DNA of 48,249 bases from Clostridia bacterium (GTDB taxonomy: Bacteria; Bacillota; Clostridia; Oscillospirales; Acutalibacteraceae), in the NCBI GenBank assembly GCA_017503785.1, contig JAFVSK010000017.1, positions 1-48,249 of the forward strand, written 5' to 3'. A model generated the notes under the pieces. The model was not told the DNA's origin. It did not search any database and saw nothing but the letters and a program-made list of their open reading frames with translations. Positions within the stretch are counted from its first letter, which is position 1. The number at the start of each line of letters is the position of its first letter. This document shows, piece by piece, positions 26,901-34,600 of the stretch. The position numbers and the translations under genes are program-made.

Positions 26901-28454
26901 GTGCGTATTTGGCAAACCGGCGAGCCGGAAACCGTTTCCGATAATATGACTATCGACAAAACGGAGATCACCCTGGCTGAAAGATCTCGCGAGTTCCTGA
27001 ATGTCACGGTGCCCGACGGCGAGGATGCCGGTACCCTGACTTGGGCCTCCAGCGATCCCGCGGTGGTTACCGTTCACGGTAATGGTGAACTGTATGCTCG
27101 TGGTAATGGTAAAGCCGTGGTAACGGCCACCAACGCCAACGGCATTTCGGTGATGAGCACCGTCACGGTAACGCACAACCTGTTCACGGGCGGCGATTGC
27201 GAGGAAACCAACGATCTGCTGCACAAGGCGTGGGGGAACCTGCTGAGTAACAGCAACTACCAGATCGTGGATGACGGCACGGGTAACCACGTATATAAAA
27301 TGCCGTACAGTGCCAGTGCGGTATACTATTACAACAGCTGGCCCGTGAAGAAGAATACCACCTACGTGTTAAGCGGCCGTTATAAAGGGCCCAACAACAT
27401 GTACGCCTTTGTCCACGGCTCGTATTGCTCCGGTACGAACGGCACCACAATCGGCGACATTTCGCTGGGCACGGGTGGCAGCAGCGGCTGGAAATCCTTC
27501 TCCATTGAATTTACCACGAAGGATGTTTCCATGAACTCCTACTACATTTTCGGTTTCCGCAACAAGTACGGTAATTCCAGCCTCACGCGTAAAGATTGCT
27601 ACCTCGACGATCTGGTGCTGGTAGAAAAGAACAAGGCATCGCAGAGCACCTACACCCTCACGGTTGACGAAATGACCAACGGCTCCGTCACGCTCACGGC
27701 AAACGGCAGCCCCATTTCCAGCGGCGCTTCGCTTGCTCCCGGCACCTACGTAGACGTAAAGGTAACGCCGAACAGCGGCTATCAGCTGAAGTTGGGCAGC
27801 TTGGAGTATGCTTACGCGTTGCCTACGTTCAACGGCACTAACGCGCACACTCGTGAGGTGCTGAACAAGAATAACACCAACTTCGGCGTCGACACGGCAA
27901 ACACCTTCCGCTTTGTAATGCCTGCTGAAGATACCACGCTGAGCGCGTTGTTCGAGCAGGTAGCCGATGCGGCACAAACGCCGCTGGCCACACTGGGTAC
28001 CTCGGTGTATATCAAGAACGAAACCGATATCAGCGGTGTTCGCTTCCTCAACCGTTTGTACTACTCGCGCTTGGACGGCGACGACCTGTACGTAATGTAC
28101 AACGGCGCAGAGCACAAGGTAACGCAGTTCGGTTCGTTGCTCAAGCGTTCCACGAACGAGGGCGAGCTCACCTTGGCCGCCTACGACGAGCACAAGAACG
28201 ACAGCGGTGCTACCCGCATCTGGAAGCACACGGCCTATGCCGGTCAGAACATTAACGTGCACGACTACACGAACAGCTACATGGATTTCACCATCACGAT
28301 GACTTCGTCGGTCGCTAACCGTTATGCGTTCTTGAACCGCGGCTACACCATCTGCGCCTATATGGTGCTGGAGGATGGCACGGTGGTATACGGCGATGCA
28401 TTTACCGATTCGGTGCTTAACGCTTACACGCGTTACACCTATGCCGCCGCGTAA
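23982..28454 (+). CDS. Secreted BIG_2/CBM/CARDB/GH16 protein with alternative C-terminal domain
   Basis: A 1490-residue exported glycoside hydrolase. ATG 23982 follows AGAGGT; an in-frame ATG 63 bp upstream falls on the promoter and is rejected. Signal peptide 1-34 ends GLVLPAAAA; a lipobox-like LISC also occurs in it. Then: Ig-like domain ~37-140, CBM-like 149-297, BIG_2 302-395, CBM-like 399-582, CARDB 585-702, GH16 707-982 with ELDWLE (E843, D845, E848), BIG_2 984-1065, CBM-like 1067-1217. A bacterial repeat segment follows at 1220-1327 (YTLTVDEMTNGSVTL...FRFVMPAEDTTLSALFE). The C-terminal domain, 1334-1490 (GTSVYIKN...GVRFLNRL...NRGYTICAYMVLEDG), matches that of the 778 protein. Unlike the other large GH16 proteins it has no PxTG signal, so attachment, if any, must use the C-terminal domain or a module. 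Confidence 0.92.
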   Translation: MKRSSLKGLLAGIVVLAILISCVLPGLVLPAAAADVTYSTPTLQLPNLWIMTGRYRTMGNSTLKDSAGTTVSVAPEQMTWSIADTGVATVDATGKVTPVKVGVTTLTGAFPAEYKDTSGNTLSKTIDLHVVDGSDYVYFNPDYTLGSNVVPNGDFANDLSSWYMRTNPNADPSPATTDYTATGGKDGTGGLQFKSGASWRNTTSLGGVVKAGTNYVFSFDYLAAPGNSFELYGGNLDIPTKVFTFGDSADGQWHTYTRMFQMPYIDAGTRYIYFNVKTVNAANPVVIDNVSLCEYHSELEYSEFFLNHAEKKLMVGQTQRLEALTEPFGGDLSGITWSTSNDEVATVKNTNGTLPSNSEIIGYGLVTAVGVGTATITATLPSGLTATCEISVSAPSGAQVLKEECNKADKSIWKSVANANVRFNTTGGKDGSSALLVGRTQPVRRVFTGLEPNTTYTLQGFADLPANSYFVVTLINGEQVLTTLKEQYNGEWDTAASGEPTQLSSGFKFTTPATLESDTTELHIAVLKAEDDTAATVVGSSAAGSADGKVDQGEGEVTDEEDDISVNYQAVVDSISIFEPAVEGVDLTPTYVQWKGDTNNDGQVTPGTQITFQVPVKNVGANDLPAGEAFDIAIAANGEVIRTITYDGGIAVGETVLVTDTAAWTATAGDYMISARVNASLKINETNLTTNQTYQLNLRVANDIYTPAYNSDIIAQAGMDRLTMSDDFTDLSAVDTLASGNEGYKWYVTRPWSGDRLTPYDYMVNDGVLTLMNEVSTYGIGFNSVDVKTNNGYRYKHGYLEVRLRIVRPSPNDDHESGVPTVWSFTEDKALENITGNDTHWVELDWLEYWGNTNQYPGGYYTTTFHQSTTVDADPSYSNSNHSLQALGDAEWHVMGWLWENNKIRTFVDGVEMMNLFIDKDAPLVPGARVNKEDENGNPVGKSNDIGLFSWANMEEAVLYLGGSKDNPHEIDYVRIWQTGEPETVSDNMTIDKTEITLAERSREFLNVTVPDGEDAGTLTWASSDPAVVTVHGNGELYARGNGKAVVTATNANGISVMSTVTVTHNLFTGGDCEETNDLLHKAWGNLLSNSNYQIVDDGTGNHVYKMPYSASAVYYYNSWPVKKNTTYVLSGRYKGPNNMYAFVHGSYCSGTNGTTIGDISLGTGGSSGWKSFSIEFTTKDVSMNSYYIFGFRNKYGNSSLTRKDCYLDDLVLVEKNKASQSTYTLTVDEMTNGSVTLTANGSPISSGASLAPGTYVDVKVTPNSGYQLKLGSLEYAYALPTFNGTNAHTREVLNKNNTNFGVDTANTFRFVMPAEDTTLSALFEQVADAAQTPLATLGTSVYIKNETDISGVRFLNRLYYSRLDGDDLYVMYNGAEHKVTQFGSLLKRSTNEGELTLAAYDEHKNDSGATRIWKHTAYAGQNINVHDYTNSYMDFTITMTSSVANRYAFLNRGYTICAYMVLEDGTVVYGDAFTDSVLNAYTRYTYAAA

Positions 28455-28463
28455 TAACTAATA

Positions 28464-28497
28464 AAAATGACCGAAATGTAAATTTCGGTCATTTTTT
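28464..28497 (+). terminator. Terminator after the 1490-aa gene
   Basis: A 14-bp perfect stem AAAATGACCGAAAT / ATTTCGGTCATTTT with a GTAA loop and T-run. Its symmetry allows weak bidirectional use. Confidence 0.92.
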
Positions 28498-28498
28498 A

Positions 28499-28527
28499 TT
28501 GCGCATAAAAGCGGCTTATGGTATACT
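28499..28527 (+). promoter_or_regulatory. Promoter of the 241-aa membrane protein gene
   Basis: TTGCGC (28499-28504), 17 bp, then an extended -10 TG-G-TATACT (28519-28527). Confidence 0.65.
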
Positions 28528-28559
28528 GACATACGAAATGCGGAGAAAGGAGAACAGTC

Positions 28560-29285
28560 ATGGCAAGAGAACGGTATTTGTTGGGTGTTGATCCTGAAGA
28601 ACTCAAGAAACAACCTGCTCCGCAGCAGCCGCAAACCCCGCGGGGAAAATGGGAAAACTTTTGGTATCACTACAAATGGCTCACCATCGGCATTATCGTT
28701 GCCGTGGCCATCGTGGTGGGGCTCACCGTCCAATCGGTCACACGCGTTGAGCCGGATTATATGATCTGCATGGTAACCATGCAGGAGGTAAGTATTGATT
28801 CCGATGCCCGCTTGGAAGAGATTCTCAGCACCTACGCCCACGACCGCAACGGCGACGGTAAGGTGCGGGTTGAGGTGCGCTGTCTTAACGTATCGCAGGG
28901 TGATGGCGAGATAAGCAATCCGGCGGCCGTTACCAATCAGCAGGCGGTAATGGGGCACATTTTAGTACGCGACGTTGATTTGTGGGCCGTGGCTCCCGAG
29001 TTTTATAACGGCACCTTGAGCAACGCGTTCAACGGCGATCCGGCTTCGTTTTTTATGCCGCTGGATACAATGTCCGTGCCCGGAATCAGCGAAAACGGAA
29101 AATACTGGAATTGGGAAGGACTGCCGATTTTAGAAACCGATAAAGAACTGTGGAGCATGCCCGATACGTTGTACTGGGGCGTTCGCGTTATGGCCGAGGA
29201 TGCCGATGAGGAAACGGTAACGCAGGTGAACGATATGCTGGCGCTGCTGAAAGCTTTTGCCGAAGAACAAACGGCAGCGGAATAA
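28560..29285 (+). CDS. Single-pass membrane protein of unknown function
   Basis: 241 residues; ATG 28560 follows AAAGGAG. A short cytosolic N-terminus (MARERYLLGVDPEEL, Pro/Gln-rich) leads to one transmembrane helix at about 41-59 (LTIGIIVAVAIVVGLTVQS), then an extracytoplasmic domain of ~180 residues. I do not recognise a characterised family. The layout (polar N-terminus, single anchor, soluble outer domain with DRNGDGKVRVEV and a Trp-rich middle) recalls conserved hypotheticals of Oscillospiraceae. There is no catalytic motif. The DRNGDGKVRVE stretch resembles a loop with Asp/Asn ligands, but one copy alone is weak evidence for calcium binding. Confidence 0.85.
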   Translation: MARERYLLGVDPEELKKQPAPQQPQTPRGKWENFWYHYKWLTIGIIVAVAIVVGLTVQSVTRVEPDYMICMVTMQEVSIDSDARLEEILSTYAHDRNGDGKVRVEVRCLNVSQGDGEISNPAAVTNQQAVMGHILVRDVDLWAVAPEFYNGTLSNAFNGDPASFFMPLDTMSVPGISENGKYWNWEGLPILETDKELWSMPDTLYWGVRVMAEDADEETVTQVNDMLALLKAFAEEQTAAE

Positions 29286-29308
29286 AAAGCCAATCCCGTG
29301 GGCATACT

Positions 29309-29335
29309 GTTGTTGACATCACCGATGTCAACAAC
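29309..29335. repeat. Perfect 12-bp inverted repeat upstream of the NEQNKK peptide gene
   Basis: GTTGTTGACATC (29309-29320) and GATGTCAACAAC (29324-29335) are exact inverse complements around ACC. No T-run follows on either strand, so it is not an intrinsic terminator. It is either an operator or a hairpin in the peptide gene's leader, 22 bp before its ATG. Confidence 0.8.
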
Positions 29336-29356
29336 AAACCAAGGGAGGCTGTTACA

Positions 29357-29467
29357 ATGAACGAGCAGAACAAGAAGAACGAGCAGAACAAGCAGAATCA
29401 GCAGAACGAGCAGAACAAGAAGAACGAACAAAATAAGAAGAACGAGCAGAACAAAAAGAATTACTAA
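29357..29467 (+). CDS. 36-residue Asn/Gln/Lys/Glu repeat peptide
   Basis: ATG 29357 is preceded by AAGGGAGG at good spacing. The product is built almost entirely from the unit N-E-Q-N-K-K (with one NKQNQQ variant) and ends NKKNY. Only M, N, E, Q, K and Y occur. It has its own terminator. The peptide would be extremely hydrophilic and disordered, with alternating charge. Small Asn/Gln-rich peptides occur in Clostridia and as gamma-type spore proteins of Bacillus, but no real homology is visible. Codon variation (AAC/AAT, AAG/AAA, GAG/GAA) between units suggests the repeats are maintained as protein. Confidence 0.7.
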   Translation: MNEQNKKNEQNKQNQQNEQNKKNEQNKKNEQNKKNY

Positions 29468-29475
29468 TGTAAAGG

Positions 29476-29503
29476 GAAGCACCGCGATGGCGGTGCTTCT
29501 TTC
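29476..29503 (+). terminator. Terminator after the NEQNKK peptide gene
   Basis: Stem GAAGCACCGC / GCGGTGCTTC with a 4-nt loop followed by TTTC. Confidence 0.85.
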
Positions 29504-29532
29504 GTTGTGTGAGTCTCGCTGTCATAAAACCC

Positions 29533-29561
29533 TTGCGTTTCGGCAGCAAGTGTGATAAAAT
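29533..29561 (+). promoter_or_regulatory. Promoter of the divIVA-ydbC-uppP group
   Basis: TTGCGT (29533-29538), 17 bp, and TAAAAT (29556-29561) preceded by TGA (extended -10). Confidence 0.65.
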
Positions 29562-29603
29562 AAGAAAACGCTACTATATATTTAGTAAAAGGGTGGATAG
29601 CTT

Positions 29604-30188
29604 ATGGGCGAACAGTATGGGTTCAAAACCGGTTTTCGCGGTTTTTCCCGGCAAGATGTCCTAAACTATATTGACGAGCTGCGCCGTGAATCGCACGAGG
29701 AGCAAGAGGCGTATCGGCAGGAAAACGAAGAACTGCGCAAAAAGCTGGCCGATGCCGAAGCGCAACTGGCCGATGCACCGCAGGCTGTCCAACGCGAAGA
29801 AGCGTTGCGTGCCGAGCTGGCGGCAGCCGAGGATACCATCAACGCGTTGCGCCAGCAGATCGAAGCACTCACCACCGAGCTGAAAACACTGCAGGCCGAG
29901 CTGGAGTCGGGGCGCGAAGAAACCGAAGCCTTGGCAGCGGCCCGTGCCGAAATGCAGGCCCTGCGCGAGCATGAAAATGAACTGAACGCACAGCTGGCAG
30001 AAACGCACCAAGCGGTGGCAGCTCTGTGGCAGGAAAAGGATGCTGCCGAGCGCAAGGTAACGGTGGCGCTGGCGTATGCCGATGCACAGCAACAGGCGGC
30101 TCGTGAACTGAAGCAGCAGTTAAACGGCGAAGCTCCGTCGGCCGAGGAAGCTTCGGCGAGCAAGCCGATGGAACGTTGGTTATTTTAA
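29604..30188 (+). CDS. DivIVA-family coiled-coil protein
   Basis: 194 residues; ATG 29604 follows AGGGTGGA. The N-terminus GFKTGFRGFSRQDVLNYIDELRRE is the DivIVA-type membrane-curvature-binding start, followed by a long Glu/Ala/Leu-rich coiled coil (about 25-175) and a Ser/Ala-rich tail ending MERWLF. DivIVA proteins mark poles and septa and recruit division or envelope factors. The short length and location away from the ylm/sep cluster suggest a paralogue rather than the main DivIVA. It appears to lead a small operon with ydbC (17 bp gap) and uppP (9 bp gap). Confidence 0.85.
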   Translation: MGEQYGFKTGFRGFSRQDVLNYIDELRRESHEEQEAYRQENEELRKKLADAEAQLADAPQAVQREEALRAELAAAEDTINALRQQIEALTTELKTLQAELESGREETEALAAARAEMQALREHENELNAQLAETHQAVAALWQEKDAAERKVTVALAYADAQQQAARELKQQLNGEAPSAEEASASKPMERWLF

Positions 30189-30205
30189 TTTAAGGAGAAT
30201 GTGAT

Positions 30206-30427
30206 ATGGCTGAACTCAAGTATGAAGTAGTAAAAGAACTGGGCGTGTTGTCGGAATCTCCCACGGGCTGGCGCAAAGAGATCAATCTGGTAAGCTGGAA
30301 CGATCGCGAACCGAAATACGATATCCGCGATTGGGCTCCCGATCGCGCCAAAATGGGCAAGGGTGTCACCCTCACTGCCGATGAAGTGATCCTCCTGCGC
30401 GACCTGCTGGGCGAGATCGACCTGTAA
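30206..30427 (+). CDS. YdbC/PC4-like single-stranded nucleic acid-binding protein
   Basis: 73 residues; ATG 30206 follows AAGGAGAATG. It matches the bacterial PC4/Sub1-like YdbC family along its whole length: KYEVVKELGVLSE, then GWRKEINLVSWNDREPKYDIRDWAPD, KMGKGVTLTADE and LLRDLL. Members bind single-stranded DNA as dimers; the role in the cell is not well settled. Full, uninterrupted domain with no extra parts. Confidence 0.93.
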   Translation: MAELKYEVVKELGVLSESPTGWRKEINLVSWNDREPKYDIRDWAPDRAKMGKGVTLTADEVILLRDLLGEIDL

Positions 30428-30436
30428 GGTGCCGCT

Positions 30437-31285
30437 ATGGATACAATTTGGGAAGTTCTGAAAGCGCTCCTGCAGGGCGTGGTACAGGGCATCAGTGAAT
30501 GGCTGCCCATCAGCAGCACAGGGCATCTCATCTTGGTTGACCGATTCTTGCCGTTTTCGTTTTCGCAGGATTTCTTCGACCTGTTTAAGGTGCTCATTCA
30601 GCTAGGCTCTATTTTTGCGGTAGTTGTGCTGTATTTCCGCAAACTCAATCCGTTTGCGCTCAGCAAAACGTCGCAGGAGAAAAAGGCCACGTGGCGGCTG
30701 TGGGGTATGGTCCTTATTGCCAGTATTCCTGCCATGATCGTCGGTGTTCCGTTGGACGATCTGATCGACGGCGTGCTGTCCGACCCCATCGTGATCGCAG
30801 CCACGCTCATCATTTACGGTATTTTGTTTATTTGGATGGAAAGCCGTCCGCGCACCCCGCGGGTACATACTCCCGGTGAGGTAGGCTGGCGCTTGGCTTT
30901 GGGCATCGGTTGCTTCCAGGTGTTAGCGCTCATTCCGGGCACGTCGCGTTCGGGTGCCACCATTTTGGGTGCGGTGCTGCTGGGCTGCTCTCGCTATACG
31001 GCGGCGGAATTTTCGTTTTTCATGGCCATTCCCGCTATGGCGGGTGCCAGTGCGTTAAAGGTGCTGAAATTCCTGCTCGATGGATTGGCGTTGTCGGCCG
31101 TGGAATGGCTGGTACTGATGGTCGGTATGGTCGTGTCGTTTGTGGTATCCCTGCTGGTGATCCGTTTCTTAATGGATTTCATCAAAAAGCACGATTTCAA
31201 GCCCTTTGGCTGGTATCGCATTGTTCTCGGCCTTGTGCTGATTTTGCTGATCACACTCGGTGCGTTGGATTCTATAATAGCGTAA
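30437..31285 (+). CDS. uppP: Undecaprenyl-diphosphatase UppP
   Basis: An integral membrane phosphatase that recycles undecaprenyl pyrophosphate to the carrier lipid for peptidoglycan and other glycans. 282 residues with about eight hydrophobic helices. Family motifs: QGISEWLPISSTGH (E21, S26-H30) and PGTSRSG (168-173). It is also known as BacA because overproduction can give bacitracin tolerance. Ribosome site AAGGTG is moderate; the gene starts 9 bp after ydbC, implying coupling. Confidence 0.97.
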   Translation: MDTIWEVLKALLQGVVQGISEWLPISSTGHLILVDRFLPFSFSQDFFDLFKVLIQLGSIFAVVVLYFRKLNPFALSKTSQEKKATWRLWGMVLIASIPAMIVGVPLDDLIDGVLSDPIVIAATLIIYGILFIWMESRPRTPRVHTPGEVGWRLALGIGCFQVLALIPGTSRSGATILGAVLLGCSRYTAAEFSFFMAIPAMAGASALKVLKFLLDGLALSAVEWLVLMVGMVVSFVVSLLVIRFLMDFIKKHDFKPFGWYRIVLGLVLILLITLGALDSIIA

Positions 31286-31289
31286 ACAA

Positions 31290-31316
31290 AAACACCCTGC
31301 TTTGCAGGGTGTTTTT
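31290..31316 (+). terminator. Terminator after uppP
   Basis: Stem AAACACCCTGC / GCAGGGTGTTT with TTT loop followed by TTC. Confidence 0.9.
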
Positions 31317-31436
31317 CAATGCAGAGAACAATCGGGGTGTCGTTCTTCATCGGGATATGTGCAACCTAAAGTGCTGCTGGTTTTGTTGTTCCTCATTTTT
31401 GAAATAATATGCAATATGAACAAAGAACAATTCAAT

Positions 31437-31463
31437 CAATTGGTTAAAGTGCTTAACTAATTG
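31437..31463. repeat. Imperfect inverted repeat in the uppP/surface-protein gap
   Basis: CAATTGGTTAA (31437-31447) and TTAACTAATTG (31453-31463), one mismatch, lie in the 300-bp gap 31317-31611. The gap otherwise holds A+T-rich DNA with no supported gene, only a 14-codon frame at 31417 without a convincing ribosome site. Confidence 0.5.
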
Positions 31464-31526
31464 CAAAAAAATGTACAAATATATTAGAAAAATAACCGAA
31501 TTTACACTCCATTATAGTACGAGGGT

Positions 31527-31535
31527 TGGTATGAT
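31527..31535 (+). promoter_or_regulatory. Possible extended -10 promoter, 1962-aa gene
   Basis: TG-G-TATGAT with no clear -35. A TATAGT at 31513-31518 is an alternative. Weak evidence. Confidence 0.4.
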
Positions 31536-31552
31536 TAAAGAGAAGTAACGAG

Positions 31553-31589
31553 GGCTTTGTGCTGCCTGTCGGGTAAGCGGTACAAAGCC
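31553..31589 (+). other. Structured 5' leader hairpin
   Basis: GGCTTTGT (31553-31560) pairs with ACAAAGCC (31582-31589), with an inner GCT/AGC pair. It ends about 12 nt before the AGGAGGAG ribosome site of the 31612 gene. There is no T-run, so termination is unlikely. Confidence 0.6.
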
Positions 31590-31611
31590 ACCGATTTTAG
31601 GAGGAGATCGT

Positions 31612-34600
31612 ATGAAACAGTACACAAAACGGTTGTTATCGTGGGTGCTGGCGGTATCGCTTCTTATTACCTGCGGTATTTCCGGCTTGGTGCTGCCGGC
31701 GTCGGCTGATGCCAATGACAACTTGTTTGTCAACGGCGACTTTGAGCAAGGCGCCACAACCGAGTGGGAGAGCAGCACGCTGATCGTGTCCGGCCAAGGT
31801 AAAGGCGGCGGCTGGGGCTATTACTACGATCGTACCGAAACCAACACCAACGTAGGTGCCGGTATGGTGCGCTATAAGAAGGCCCTGCTGAGCAAAATGG
31901 AAGCCTCTACGGCCTATATCTTGAGCTTCGATTACAAGACCTCGGGTAACGCGCAGGCTCAGTTGTATATGGATAAGAATTTCGGTCCTCGTTCGGATGC
32001 CGAAAGTAATTTGTACGGCGGCCTTTGGCTGACCAAATCAGTCGACACCTGGACGTCGATGAGCATTCCGTTTACAACGCTGGATTCGATCTCGGCAGGA
32101 ACGGGCTATGAGTTTGCCATCCGCACCGTCGGTGGAGCCGGCGGCGTGTGGTACGACAACTTCAAGCTGATTAAAGCCCCCACGGCGGCAACCACCTTAA
32201 CGCTGAACAAAACGGTGTTGTCGCTTGAGGTCGGTCAGGATGAAACGTTAACGGCAACCACCCTGCCCGAGGGTGCCGCTGCCGAACCCATCGTGTGGAC
32301 TACCTCCGATTCTGCGGTTGCCACCGTGACAGCCGGTAAGGTTACGGCTGTGGCTGCCGGTACGGCAACCATCACGGCTACCGCCGGCACGCTGACGGCT
32401 ACCTGTGCGGTCACCGTCACGGCCACCACGCCGCCCCCCGTTTCGGGCAGTTTGGCCATGCCCAACGGTGACTTTAACGCCGCTGCTTCCGGCTGGAAGT
32501 ATGCGAGCACCGTGGCAGGCCAGTTCAACGCCGGCGATCCCGTGCCGGTTCAAACCGATGCTGCGGGGAATAAGTACATTCAGATCCCTGCTAACGGCAA
32601 GGTGATCAAAGGTCCCACCGTCACCTGTGATGTTAAGGCGAACGATTGGATCCGTGTGGATATGAAGGTACGCAAAAACAGTGCCGGTAAAATGCGCTTC
32701 GCCATGCAGGTGCAGGGCATCACCGGTGGGTATTTGCAGCCTGACTGGATTATTTCGACTTCCGACACCGGCAGCAGTAACGACGGCAAATGGATGACCT
32801 TCACCTTCTTTGCCAAGGCTGAGAAGGATGCCACCTCGTTGTATCTGCAGGCGTTGGAGATCGCGGGAAACACCACCGCCGACTTGACGCTGGATCTCGA
32901 CGACATCAAACTCACCAACCTTGGTCAGGTTGCCGACACGGCGATCCCGTTGTTTGCCAACGGCAGCATGGATGAGCCTGCGGCAGAATTTAATGACTAC
33001 AGCTACGGCGGCCTGTTTAACGATGGCGGCGAGATCGTTGCCGATCCCGACGACGCGAGCAACAATGTGCTGAAAATGACAAGCGCCGGTATGGCCTATT
33101 TTCTGCCCAGTGTTCGCACGTGGCGCGAAGGAAACGCCACAAAGGTTGCTTCCTATAAAGCCAATACGCTGTATAAATTGACCTATCGTATGAAGGGAAC
33201 GGGCACCACCTCGGTGAGCACCTCGGCGGCGTACGCTACGCTGGCGGAAGTTATCGGCGAGCCGAATAAGGCCTCGGCCGAGTGGAAGACCATCGTCGCC
33301 TACGTACGAACCACGGGTTCGCTAAATGCAAACTACACCTTCGTGTTCCGCACCAGTGGCGAGGTCTATCTCGACGATATGACCCTCACCGAGGTAACGG
33401 ATGTTGATTCCATCGTATTGGATAAAACGAGCGTCAGCGAGCTGATGCCCGGTGACGAAGAACAGCTTACCGCCACCACGACACCGTCGGGCTACACGGT
33501 AGTTTGGAGCACGTCGGATGCCACGGTTGCCACCGTGGAGAACGGCAAGATCACGGCGGTGGGCGAGGGTACGGCCACCATCACTGCTACGGCAGGCACC
33601 AAATCCGCCGCCTGCACCGTCACGGTCGTCGACCCCGGTAAGGCTACGGCGATCACGCTGAACAAAACCGAGATCTATTTGGTTAAGGGCAACAGTGAAA
33701 CGCTCACGGTCATCACGCAGCCCGAAGCCTCTCGTTACGACAGCTTGAGCTGGGACACCTCGGATGCCACCTTGGCCACGGTGGTGGACGGTGTCGTTAC
33801 CGCCGCTGCCGACAAGGAAGGCGTTGTCACCATCACGGCTACGGCAATGGTCGATGGCACGCCGCTCACGGCTACCTGTAAGGTCACCGTGGTCGGTAAC
33901 GCAACCGGCATTGAGGCCACGGTTGAGGAGCTGCATCTGGCTGAGCAAGTCAGCAATACCCTTAACGTATCCGAAACGATTGAATTGAAAATAACGCCCA
34001 CGGGTGCCTATACCGGCGCTCTTACCTGGACCACCGGCGATGCCTCCGTTGCCACCGTGGAAAACGGCAAGGTAACGGCGCATGCAGCCGGTACGACCAC
34101 CATCACCGTGTCCAACGGCACGCTGTCCGACACCGTGACCGTTAAGGTCGACACCTTCGGCGAGCGCATCACCGGCGGTGACTTTGAGGGCACCGATTGG
34201 AACACGCCCTACTGGACCACGAACGTGATTAAAGACGGTCGCGCTACGTTGGTGGCCGATCCCGCCAATCCCGAAAACACCGTGCTGTCCATTGCGGGCA
34301 AGTCCACGGCGGGCTGGTATTTGTGGCCCACGCAGGTCAATGCAGGCCGCACCTACAAGCTCACCTATAAAGCGATGAACGCAAATGGTAGTGCCTACGG
34401 CATCTACTTAGAGTCCAGCAAGGCGGTTGCCAACGGCGGCTGGAAGCGTCAATCCATTGCCAAAGAGGGCTGGACGGAGGTCAGCCACATTTTCACCATG
34501 TACGGCAGCGACATTAACCGCAACTACGTCATTGCTTTCGGTAACCACGACAGTGCTACGCTGTATATCGACGATATCTCGTTGGTCGAGCTTCCCGAAG

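Noticed and set aside
31417-31461. A 14-codon frame in the gap before the 1962-aa gene
   Set aside because: No ribosome site, no resemblance to leader peptides, and it ends inside an inverted repeat. It is probably a chance frame.
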